From JALORV01 sp963791235 (GTDB lineage Bacteria > Pseudomonadota > Gammaproteobacteria > Burkholderiales > Burkholderiaceae_F): 64,000 nt of DNA. Where the stretch lies: positions 434,001-498,000 of the forward strand of contig CAWBRW010000029.1 of the NCBI GenBank assembly GCA_963791235.1, in the 5' to 3' direction. How positions within the stretch are numbered: position 1 is the stretch's first letter; the number at the start of each line of letters is the position of its first letter. The notes beneath the pieces were generated by a model. That model did no database searches, was not told the DNA's origin, and saw only the letters and a program-made list of their open reading frames with translations. The position numbers and the translations under genes were made by a program. This document shows positions 44,290 through 51,882 of this stretch, in pieces.

Positions 44290-45966
44290 TTACGTCGTCC
44301 GTGTTTCGCTGGTGAACACTGTCGGCTGCTCGCCGAGCAGTCGCGTCTTGGAAAGCACCCCGGCCGACTCCAGGATCGGGTAGGCGACCGAGCAGAACAG
44401 CGAGTTGATGCGCTTGAAGTCGGCCAGCAGGTCGAGGTGCAGGGAGCTGGTCTCGATCGACTGGCGCGTGTTGTCCGACAGCCGCAGCAGGTGCTGGTCG
44501 GCGTAACGCATCTCGAGCTCGCGGAAGGCGACCTTTTCTGACATCAGCGACTGCGCCGACTTGAGATCGCCGTTCAGAAACACGGCGACGCCAAGCTGCA
44601 GGTTGGCGACCAGGCGCGTATGCAGATCGGAAATCTCGGCAATGCCGGCGTCAGAGAACGACAGGCCGTGACGGATCTTCCGTTCGGCGACATCGAGCAG
44701 TCCGCGCTCGATGATGTCGCCGACGTGCTCCATGTTGATCGTGAACTGGATCACCTCGGTCCAGCGCCTCGATTCGCCGGCGTCGAGTGCTTCGCGGCTG
44801 ATCTGCGCGAGGTAGCGCTTGATGGCGGAATACAGCCGGTCGACCTCGTCGTCACGACGCCGCAGCACCTCGGCGAGCTGCGTGTCGTTGGTGCGCAGCA
44901 CCGTCATCAATCCGGTGAGCATGTCCTGGACGGTATCGGCAAGTCGGATCGCCTCGCGTGCCGCGTTGCCGAGCGCCAGCGGCGGCGTTGCCAGGGCGAG
45001 CGGGTCGAGATAGCGCGGCTGTCCTGCGCCTTCGGGGCTGCGTACGTCAGGCAACCAGCGTTCGGTCAGCGTTGCGACGCGCCCGGTCAATCCGATGAAG
45101 GTCAGCGCCAGCATCAGGTTAAAGGCCAGGTGAAACCCCACCACCAGCGTGCCGGGCTCAAGCTGCAACGACGGGATCCACGGCATTGCGAACGGCAGCA
45201 GCACCAGCGCGAGCAGAAGACCCGCCGCCTTGAACACGAAATTGCCGAGCGGCACGCGGCGTGTCACTGCGTCCGACTTGATCGTCGTCAGCAACGCCAG
45301 CAGGCCGCTGCCGAGATTGGCACCCAGCACCAGCGGCAAGGCGACGTGCAGTGGCAGCACGCTCGACGCGGCCAGCGTGGCAACCAGCAGTACGACGGCC
45401 AGGCTGGAGTAGGACATCACCGCGAACAGTGCACCGATAAGCACGTCGAGCAAGGTGTCGCCGGACAACTGTGCCAGCAGCGTCTTGACGCCCGCGGCGT
45501 GGGCCAGCGGCGCTGTCGCCGCGGTGATCAACTGCAGCGCGAGGATCATCACGCCGAATCCCAGCACGATGCGGCCGATCTGGCCGGCCCGCTCGTTGCG
45601 TCGTGAAAGGTAGACCACCACGCCAACGACGATCGCCAGCGGGGCGATCCAGCGCAGGTCGAGCGCGAATACCTGCACCATCACCGCGGTGCCGACATCG
45701 GCGCCGAGCATCACCGCGAGCGCGGCCGCGGTCGTCAGCAGTCCCTGCGCGACAAAGGAGGACGTCAGCAACGCGGTCGCGGTGGAGCTCTGCAGCAGTC
45801 CGGTGACCCCGAGCCCGGCGATGAAGGCCGTTCCCCGACCCTGCATGCTGCGCGCGAGGATCCGGCGCAGCGGGGCACCGTACACCCGCAGGACTCCGGT
45901 GCGCACGATGTGCGTGCCCCAGACCAGCAGGGCGATCGCCGCCAGCAGATTCAGCAGGTTCGTCAA
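44290..45966 (-). CDS. Na/Pi cotransporter family protein with PhoU-like C-terminal domain
   Basis: The 558-residue protein has two inverted membrane halves typical of Na-dependent phosphate transporters. The first signature is GLLQSSTATALLTSS; the second is altered to MSYSSLAVVLL instead of QSSSA. The last 200 residues form a PhoU-like helical domain (LADTVQDMLTGLMTVLRTND to LLADFKRINSLFCSVAYPIL). Start is TTG 45966, supported by GGAGGTAA 11 bases upstream. Between phnY and the PhnZ-like gene, it may export the phosphate released by phosphonate breakdown or take up phosphate. Confidence 0.85.
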   Translation of the reverse strand: MTNLLNLLAAIALLVWGTHIVRTGVLRVYGAPLRRILARSMQGRGTAFIAGLGVTGLLQSSTATALLTSSFVAQGLLTTAAALAVMLGADVGTAVMVQVFALDLRWIAPLAIVVGVVVYLSRRNERAGQIGRIVLGFGVMILALQLITAATAPLAHAAGVKTLLAQLSGDTLLDVLIGALFAVMSYSSLAVVLLVATLAASSVLPLHVALPLVLGANLGSGLLALLTTIKSDAVTRRVPLGNFVFKAAGLLLALVLLPFAMPWIPSLQLEPGTLVVGFHLAFNLMLALTFIGLTGRVATLTERWLPDVRSPEGAGQPRYLDPLALATPPLALGNAAREAIRLADTVQDMLTGLMTVLRTNDTQLAEVLRRRDDEVDRLYSAIKRYLAQISREALDAGESRRWTEVIQFTINMEHVGDIIERGLLDVAERKIRHGLSFSDAGIAEISDLHTRLVANLQLGVAVFLNGDLKSAQSLMSEKVAFRELEMRYADQHLLRLSDNTRQSIETSSLHLDLLADFKRINSLFCSVAYPILESAGVLSKTRLLGEQPTVFTSETRTT

Positions 45967-46045
45967 TTGCGGCCGTTACCTCCGTGGCGACCCGAGGGCC
46001 ACCGTTGCACGATCCGTCGAGGGCAAGTCCAGGGTCTGCATCGGC

Positions 46046-47485
46046 TCACCACGGCAACGAATACGTCTTGACGTTGGTGAAGCTCTTCATTGCCTCCTGG
46101 ACACCTTCCTTGTAACCGAGTCCCGAGTCCTTGATTCCGCCGAAAGGCGTCAGTTCCAGCCGGTATCCCGGGACTTCCCGCACATTCACCGAGCCGACGT
46201 TGAGCTCGGCGATGCAGCGGGTGATGACGTCCAGCCGATTGGTGCAGACCGACGACGACAAGCCGTACGCTGTCGAATTCGCGATCGCGATCGCCTCGTC
46301 GAGCGAGCCGAAGCGGATCACCGGTGACACCGGGCCGAACGTCTCTTCCTTCACCAGCGGCATGCCCGGCTGCACATGATCGAGTGCGGTCGGCGAGTAC
46401 AGCGCTCCCCGGCGTTCATTGCCGACGAGCAGGCGCGCACCCGTGCCCATGGCTTCGTTGACCCGACGCTCGAACTCGATCGCGGCCGGCTCATCGATGA
46501 CCGTGCCCATGTCGGTGGACGGGTCCAGCGGGTCGCCGTGTTTCACCGCGCGAGTCTTCGCGACGAGCTTCTCGACGAACGCATCTGCCACGCCGGAGTG
46601 CACGAGCATCCGCTTGACCGCCGTGCATCGCTGGCCGGAATTCTTGTACGAGCCGCTCGCGGCCAGCGTCGCCGCTTCCTCGATGTCGGCGTCGTCCATC
46701 ACGATGATCGGGTCGTTGCCGCCAAGCTCCAGCACCTGGCGCTTGTAGACCGCCTTGGCCGCGATGTACTTGCCGACCGCCACGCCGCCCGTGAACGTCA
46801 CCAGGTCGACGTCCGGATGCGTCAGCATCTCGTCGGCGATTTCGCGCGGATCACCGGTGAGCACCGACAGCATCGGCGGCGGCAAGCCGGCCTCGTACAG
46901 CACATCGGCCAGCAGGTAGGCGGCAAGTGGCGTCTTCTCGCTCGGCTTCAGCACCACGCGGTTGTTGGTCGCTACGGCCGGAGCTACTTTGTGGATGACC
47001 TGATTCAACGGATGATTGAACGGCGTGATGGCCGTGATGACGCCCTGCAGCGGCTCACGCAGCGTGTAGACCTTGCGGCTCTTGCCGTGCGGCGTCAGGT
47101 CACAGGAAAAAACCTGCCCGTCATCGACCAGTGCCTGGTTGGCGGCGAACAGCAAAACGTCGCTGGCGCGACCCACCTCGTACTGCGTGTCCTTCAGGCA
47201 GAGCCCGGACTCGAGCGTGATCATCCGCGCGATCGTGTCGCGACGGCTGGCAATGATCTCGCCCGCCTTCATCAGGATGCGGTAGCGCTCATAGCGAGTC
47301 AGGCGGGCGCGGTAACCGCGGGCCGCGCCGATCGCACGACGCACGTCGTCGATGGTCGCCTTCGGCACCGTCGCGATGACTTCGCCGGTGTACGGATAGC
47401 GGACTTCGAACGTGCGATCGGTCGCCACGCGCTCGCCGGCGATGCGCAGCGACTCGTTCCGGATGGGGCCCACGGGTGCGTTCAT
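46046..47485 (-). CDS. phnY: Phosphonoacetaldehyde dehydrogenase PhnY
   Basis: This 479-residue aldehyde dehydrogenase would oxidise phosphonoacetaldehyde to phosphonoacetate with NAD. The ALDH motifs are ITPFNHPLNQVIHKVAPAV, FTGGVAVGKYIAAKA, catalytic Glu in VLELGGNDP and catalytic Cys in NSGQRCTAVKR. The specific function is inferred from placement: seven bases downstream of phnA and opposite phnW, the PhnWYA set known from Sinorhizobium. The ALDH superfamily is certain; substrate assignment relies on this context. Confidence 0.9.
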   Translation of the reverse strand: MNAPVGPIRNESLRIAGERVATDRTFEVRYPYTGEVIATVPKATIDDVRRAIGAARGYRARLTRYERYRILMKAGEIIASRRDTIARMITLESGLCLKDTQYEVGRASDVLLFAANQALVDDGQVFSCDLTPHGKSRKVYTLREPLQGVITAITPFNHPLNQVIHKVAPAVATNNRVVLKPSEKTPLAAYLLADVLYEAGLPPPMLSVLTGDPREIADEMLTHPDVDLVTFTGGVAVGKYIAAKAVYKRQVLELGGNDPIIVMDDADIEEAATLAASGSYKNSGQRCTAVKRMLVHSGVADAFVEKLVAKTRAVKHGDPLDPSTDMGTVIDEPAAIEFERRVNEAMGTGARLLVGNERRGALYSPTALDHVQPGMPLVKEETFGPVSPVIRFGSLDEAIAIANSTAYGLSSSVCTNRLDVITRCIAELNVGSVNVREVPGYRLELTPFGGIKDSGLGYKEGVQEAMKSFTNVKTYSLPW

Positions 47486-47492
47486 CGCAGAC

Positions 47493-48704
47493 TCACTGGG
47501 CGTGGTTCAGCGCCAGGTCGAACACGTCGAAATTGCGCCAGCGACGGTTCGCATCCAGGTTCGGGATCGGCCGATTGAGGATGATCGGCACGCGTTGCTC
47601 GGAGATGCCGCCGTGCGACCGCAGCGGCAGTTCGAGCTGCGACAGGTCGTGCCGCGAACGGCTGGTGCCGAGCACCACGCTGCGCTCCGAGACGACGACC
47701 AGGTCGCCGATGCGGTCGGCCGGCAGCTCGAAGCGGGCGGCGGCCTCGGCGCGCGTGAGCACCACTTCAACGCCGAGCAGGCCGCGCAGCCGTGCCGCGA
47801 TCTCGCTTGCCGCATCAGCCGGTAGGTAGATGGTCGCGAAGGAACCCAGCGCGCCATGGTGCACGACATAGGGGTCGGTGATGGGCAGGATCACCCGCGT
47901 GCGCTCGCGGCCCAGCCACCCGTCGAGCAGGTCCTGCAGGAAGATGACGTTCGGGCTGGCGTCCAGCTTGGTCTTGGCGTTCATGCCGTGGTCCGCAGTC
48001 AGCGCGATGACGGCACCGAGTCGATCGAGGCGCGTCAGGTACCGGTCGAGCATCGCGTAAAAGCGGTTCGCGTCCGGGTCGCCGGGGGCATGCTTGTGCT
48101 GGACGTAGTCCGTCGTCGACAGGTACATGATGTCGGGCCGGCGCGTTTCGAGCAGGCGCACCCCGGCCGCGAAGATGAACTCCGAAAGCTCGGCGCTGTA
48201 CACATCAGGCACCGGCATGCCGACCAGCGGCAGCACGTTGTCGATGCCGTTTTCCTGCACTGTTGCCTGTTCGGCCTTCTCGGACGAAAAGCAGATGCCC
48301 TTCATGCCGTGGCCGAGCAGCTTGCGCAGCTTGTCCTTGGCCGTGACGACCGCAACACTGGCGCCGGAGTCGGCAAGCCCCGCGAGAATACTGGGCGCGC
48401 GCAACCACTTCGGGTCGTTCATCATCACTTCGGTGCCGCTGTCAACGTCAAACAGGTAGTTGCCGCAGATGCCGTGCACCGACGGCGGGGCTCCGGTGAC
48501 GATCGACAGGTTGTTCGGGTTGGTGAACGACGGAACCACGCAGTCACCGACCAGGGCAGTGCCTTCCGCCAGGAAACGCTTCATCGTCGGCATCTGCCCG
48601 GCGGCAACCGCCTGGGCGATGTAGTCGGGTTCGCAACCGTCGACGCAGACGATGACGGTTGCTTGCTTGGGAGCCGCATAGCGGCGGCCATTCACTTCGA
48701 TCAT
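47493..48704 (-). CDS. phnA: Phosphonoacetate hydrolase PhnA
   Basis: PhnA hydrolyses phosphonoacetate to acetate and phosphate using two zinc ions. The 403-residue alkaline-phosphatase-superfamily protein has the metal aspartate in VIVCVDGCEPDYI. The nucleophile threonine region is SFTNPNNLSIVTGAPPSVHGICGNY, and further metal ligands are in STTDYVQHKHAPGDPDA and LTADHGMNAKT. ATG 48704 matches family N termini; the open frame further upstream enters gntR. It lies between gntR and phnY with seven-base gaps on both sides. Confidence 0.92.
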   Translation of the reverse strand: MIEVNGRRYAAPKQATVIVCVDGCEPDYIAQAVAAGQMPTMKRFLAEGTALVGDCVVPSFTNPNNLSIVTGAPPSVHGICGNYLFDVDSGTEVMMNDPKWLRAPSILAGLADSGASVAVVTAKDKLRKLLGHGMKGICFSSEKAEQATVQENGIDNVLPLVGMPVPDVYSAELSEFIFAAGVRLLETRRPDIMYLSTTDYVQHKHAPGDPDANRFYAMLDRYLTRLDRLGAVIALTADHGMNAKTKLDASPNVIFLQDLLDGWLGRERTRVILPITDPYVVHHGALGSFATIYLPADAASEIAARLRGLLGVEVVLTRAEAAARFELPADRIGDLVVVSERSVVLGTSRSRHDLSQLELPLRSHGGISEQRVPIILNRPIPNLDANRRWRNFDVFDLALNHAQ

Positions 48705-48711
48705 GGTGCAG

Positions 48712-49431
48712 CTATTCCTTTCGTCCGGCCCGCACCAACGAAGGCTGCGGGAAGCTGGCCGCGCGCAGCGCGCGCTCCTTGCTTTCGATGACATGGTCGT
48801 ACATGACCTTGCCGGCCTGCTCGGCGTCGCCGGAGGCGATGGCCTTCAGGATGGCGCGATGCTCGGCCGCTGAGTGCGGCAGCACGGCGCCGTCGGCGAG
48901 GTTGCGGCGGCGATACAGCGCGAGTTCCTTGACCAGCTTGCCGTAGATCGCCGCCATCTTGCGATTGCCGGCGAACTCGACGAGTCGATCATGGAACTGG
49001 AGGTTCAGCAGGTGGTACGCGTCGCGGTCGTCGACCTTCACTGCCTGCTCCATGCGGTCGACGATTCCGCGCAGTGTCTTCATCTGCGCCGGCGTGATGT
49101 TCACCGCGACCCTGCGGCCAACCAGTTCATCCATCGCCGCACGCAGGTCGTAGATCTCCGCGGCTTCCTCGTGCGGGATGTCGCGCACGAACACGCCACG
49201 GTTCTTCTCCTGCCGCACGAGTCCGGCTTCCTCCAGCATGCGGAAGGCTTCGCGGATCGGGCCGCGCGAGACGCCGAGCCGCTCCGACAGCCACGCTTCC
49301 GTGAGCTTGGCGCCGGGGCCAAGTTCGCCGTCAAGGATCATGCGTTCGATCTCCTGCTGTGCCGCGGTGGCGAGCGAGTTGGCGCGCAGCAGCGCGATCG
49401 TCGGATGCGGGACAACATTCGAAGCGGGCAT
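48712..49431 (-). CDS. GntR family (FCD-type) phosphonate regulator
   Basis: The 239-residue protein has a winged-helix domain (AAQQEIERMILDGELGPGAKLTEAWLSERLGVSRGPIREAFRML) and a C-terminal FCD helical domain with likely metal/ligand residues (LNLQFHDRL, SAAEHRAI). It resembles regulators linked to phosphonate operons in Burkholderiales. It is divergent from the AEP-binding protein gene; a perfect palindrome at 49446-49463, 15 bases from its start codon, is the probable operator. It starts an operon with phnA and phnY. Effector, perhaps AEP or a breakdown product, is inferred. Confidence 0.88.
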   Translation of the reverse strand: MPASNVVPHPTIALLRANSLATAAQQEIERMILDGELGPGAKLTEAWLSERLGVSRGPIREAFRMLEEAGLVRQEKNRGVFVRDIPHEEAAEIYDLRAAMDELVGRRVAVNITPAQMKTLRGIVDRMEQAVKVDDRDAYHLLNLQFHDRLVEFAGNRKMAAIYGKLVKELALYRRRNLADGAVLPHSAAEHRAILKAIASGDAEQAGKVMYDHVIESKERALRAASFPQPSLVRAGRKE

Positions 49432-49445
49432 GTCGGGCAGTTTAA

Positions 49446-49463
49446 CAGATTGTCAACAATCTG
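49446..49463. promoter_or_regulatory. Perfect palindrome, probable GntR-family operator
   Basis: CAGATTGT, CA, ACAATCTG: eight-base arms around two bases, containing TTGT...ACAA as in FCD-type GntR operators. It lies between the gntR start and the rightward -35 box, so it could control both the regulator operon and the transporter. Confidence 0.75.
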
Positions 49464-49473
49464 CAAAAAACAA

Positions 49474-49503
49474 TTGACACCCGTTTTTAGCGCTGCGTAG
49501 ACT
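49474..49503 (+). promoter_or_regulatory. Probable sigma70-type promoter of the AEP transporter operon
   Basis: TTGACA (49474-49479), an 18-base spacer, TAGACT (49498-49503, four of six). It begins 11 bases after the palindrome. The binding-protein start is 148 bases downstream, leaving a long leader in which no clear structure was found. Confidence 0.65.
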
Positions 49504-49650
49504 GCCCGCGCTCGGGCTGGGGAAACACAGACGCGGACGAAGAATCCGTCACCGGAGCGTCAAGTGCCTGCGCTAGCTTTGAAGGCTGTTCGTTTCCGTC
49601 CTGTGACGAACGGCCGGATGTTCCCGTACGGGGCTCTCAAGGAGGAGTCG

Positions 49651-50679
49651 ATGAAACTGCTATCCCTCGCCGGCAAGTTGCTCGCCGGTGGCGTGCTGGC
49701 CGCCGTGGCTTTCGCCGCCAGCGCGCAGAAGACCCAGCTCACCGTGTACACCGCTCTCGAGACCGATCAATTGAAGGCGTATCAGGCGGGCTTCGAGAAG
49801 GCCAACCCGAACATCGAGATCGTCTGGGTGCGCGACTCCACCGGCATCATCACGGCGAAGCTGCTGGCCGAGAAGTCAAACCCGAAGGCCGACGTCATCA
49901 TGGGGGTGGCCGCCACCAGCATGGCGATCTTCGACAAGGAAGGCATGCTGGTGCCTTATGCGCCCGCCGGCCTTGCCCGAATCTCGGCACAGTACCGTGA
50001 CCCGAAAAACCCGCCGGCGTGGGTCGGCATGGATGTCTGGGGCGCAACGGTCTGCTTCAACACTGCCGAAGCGGCGAAGCGCAACATTCCGAAGCCCGAG
50101 ACCTGGAAAGACCTGACCAAGCCCGTCTACAAGGGCCAGATCGTGATGCCGCATCCGGCCTCCTCGGGCACCGGATTCTTCGACGTCAGCGCCTGGCTGC
50201 AGTTGTGGGGCGAGAAGGACGGCTGGGCCTTCATGGACGGCCTGCACGAGAACATCGCGCAATACATGCATTCCGGTTCACGTCCGTGCGCGGCCGCGGC
50301 GGCGGGCGAGTACGTCGTCGGCATCTCCTTCGAGTACCGCGCCAACCGCGAGAAGGCGCGCGGTGCACCGATCGACCTGGTGTTCCCGAAGGAAGGCCTG
50401 GGCTGGGACCTCGAGGCGATCGGCATCCACAAGGGCACGAAGAACATGGCTGCGGCGCAGAAGTTGCTCGACTGGTCGGTCTCAGACGAAGCGATGGGCC
50501 TGTATGCCAACAACTTTGCGATCGTCGCGGTGCCGGCCATGTCCAAGCCGCTGCCGAATGTACCGGCGGACTACGCCAGCCGACTCGTGAAGAACGACTT
50601 TGCCTGGGCCGCTGCCAACCGCGACAAGATCCTTGCAGAGTGGAGCAAACGCTACGAGTCGAAGGCTGCACCGAAGTAG
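49651..50679 (+). CDS. phnS: 2-Aminoethylphosphonate ABC transporter substrate-binding protein
   Basis: The 342-residue protein has a Sec signal peptide (GKLLAGGVLAAVAFAASAQ) and a type II periplasmic binding fold like iron/spermidine-binding relatives (TVYTALETDQLKAYQAGFEKANPNIEIVWVRDSTG). It fits the second family of AEP-binding proteins (PhnS2-like). ATG 49651 follows GGAGGAG. It is the first gene of a four-gene rightward run with ATPase, fused permease and phnW; a hairpin-terminator follows it. Confidence 0.88.
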   Translation: MKLLSLAGKLLAGGVLAAVAFAASAQKTQLTVYTALETDQLKAYQAGFEKANPNIEIVWVRDSTGIITAKLLAEKSNPKADVIMGVAATSMAIFDKEGMLVPYAPAGLARISAQYRDPKNPPAWVGMDVWGATVCFNTAEAAKRNIPKPETWKDLTKPVYKGQIVMPHPASSGTGFFDVSAWLQLWGEKDGWAFMDGLHENIAQYMHSGSRPCAAAAAGEYVVGISFEYRANREKARGAPIDLVFPKEGLGWDLEAIGIHKGTKNMAAAQKLLDWSVSDEAMGLYANNFAIVAVPAMSKPLPNVPADYASRLVKNDFAWAAANRDKILAEWSKRYESKAAPK

Positions 50680-50712
50680 GCGCTGTCGGACGGCATTGCC
50701 GCCCGCAACACT

Positions 50713-50756
50713 CGCCGGGTTCGAACGCAAACTGCGTTCAACCCGGCGTTATTTTT
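50713..50756 (+). terminator. Hairpin terminator between phnS and phnT
   Basis: CGCCGGGTT (713-721) pairs with AACCCGGCG (740-748), and GAACGCA with TGCGTTC inside, with one bulged C and a three-base loop. TTATTTTT follows. It ends about ten bases before the phnT ATG and is co-directional with the operon, so it should reduce read-through. Confidence 0.88.
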
Positions 50757-50766
50757 GCGACCATCG

Positions 50767-51864
50767 ATGAGCACAGATCAGGCCCCGGTCGAGGCGCTGC
50801 GCCTTGAGGGAGTACACAAGGCGTTCGGCGACTTCGTCGCGCTGAGGTCGATCGACCTGGTGATTCCGCCGGGCGAGCTGGTGTGTTTCCTCGGACCTTC
50901 AGGCTGTGGCAAGACGACGCTGCTGCGGATCATCGCCGGGCTCGAGCGTCAGACGCGCGGGCGCATTCTGCAGAACGGCCGCGACGTCTCGAACGCCCCG
51001 CCGGCGGCGCGTGACTACGGCATCGTGTTCCAGTCGTACGCGCTGTTTCCGAACCTGACGATTGCCGAGAACGTGGCCTATGGGCTCGTGAACCGGCGCA
51101 AGTCGCGCGCTGACATCACGGCCCGGGTGCAGGAACTGCTGACCCTCGTTGGCCTGCCCGATGCGGGCCGCAAATATCCAAGTCAGATGTCCGGCGGTCA
51201 GCAGCAGCGCGTCGCGCTGGCGCGGGCGCTGGCGACCTCGCCCAGCCTGCTGCTGCTCGACGAGCCGCTGTCGGCGCTGGATGCCAAGGTACGCGAACGC
51301 CTGCGCGGCGAAATCAGGCAACTGCAAAGGCGCCTGCGCGTCACGACAATCATGGTGACGCACGACCAGGAAGAAGCGTTGTCGATGGCCGATCGGGTCG
51401 TCGTGATGAATCAGGGGGGTATCGACCAGGTCGGATCGCCGAGCGATGTCTACGAGCGTCCGGAAACGCCTTTTGTTGCGGACTTCCTTGGCAAGGTGAA
51501 CGTGCTCAAGGGCGTTGCACTGGGCGGCGGCCGCTACCGCGTCGGCACGGCTGAACTGCTGCTGCCGGCGGGAGAACATGGCTCGGGGCAGGACGTGCGC
51601 ATCTACGTGCGTCCGGAAGACCGGCATGTCGAGGGCGATGTCGCCTCGCTGCCCAACCGCCTGCGCGGCCGCATTGCACGGATCGACTACCTTGGCACCT
51701 TCTGTCTGGCCGAACTGCGCTGCGAGGCGCTCGGGCAGCCGATGCTGATTTCCTATTCGCTGAACCAGCTGCACGACCTCAAAGTACGTGAGGGCGGCGA
51801 GGTGGAGATCGCACTGCGCGTCGACCGCGTTCGCGTGTTTGCCGATCAGGCCGGTAGCCGATGA
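50767..51864 (+). CDS. phnT: 2-Aminoethylphosphonate ABC transporter ATP-binding protein
   Basis: The 365-residue ATPase has Walker A GPSGCGKTTLLRIIAGL, Q-loop VFQSYALFPNLTIAENV, signature MSGGQQQRVALARAL, Walker B LLLLDEPLSALDAKV and the H-loop MVTHDQEEAL. A TOBE-type C-terminal domain follows (DVRIYVRPEDRHVEG; LRGRIARIDYLGTFCLAEL). ATG 50767 is chosen over an in-frame TTG four codons upstream. Neighbouring binding protein, permease and PhnW fix the substrate group as AEP. Confidence 0.88.
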   Translation: MSTDQAPVEALRLEGVHKAFGDFVALRSIDLVIPPGELVCFLGPSGCGKTTLLRIIAGLERQTRGRILQNGRDVSNAPPAARDYGIVFQSYALFPNLTIAENVAYGLVNRRKSRADITARVQELLTLVGLPDAGRKYPSQMSGGQQQRVALARALATSPSLLLLDEPLSALDAKVRERLRGEIRQLQRRLRVTTIMVTHDQEEALSMADRVVVMNQGGIDQVGSPSDVYERPETPFVADFLGKVNVLKGVALGGGRYRVGTAELLLPAGEHGSGQDVRIYVRPEDRHVEGDVASLPNRLRGRIARIDYLGTFCLAELRCEALGQPMLISYSLNQLHDLKVREGGEVEIALRVDRVRVFADQAGSR

Positions 51865-51882
51865 GTGCGTGAGGGCGCAGCC

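Noticed and set aside
46376..47578. 400-codon plus-strand frame opposite phnY
   Set aside because: Antisense to an intact aldehyde dehydrogenase; no start signal or domain.
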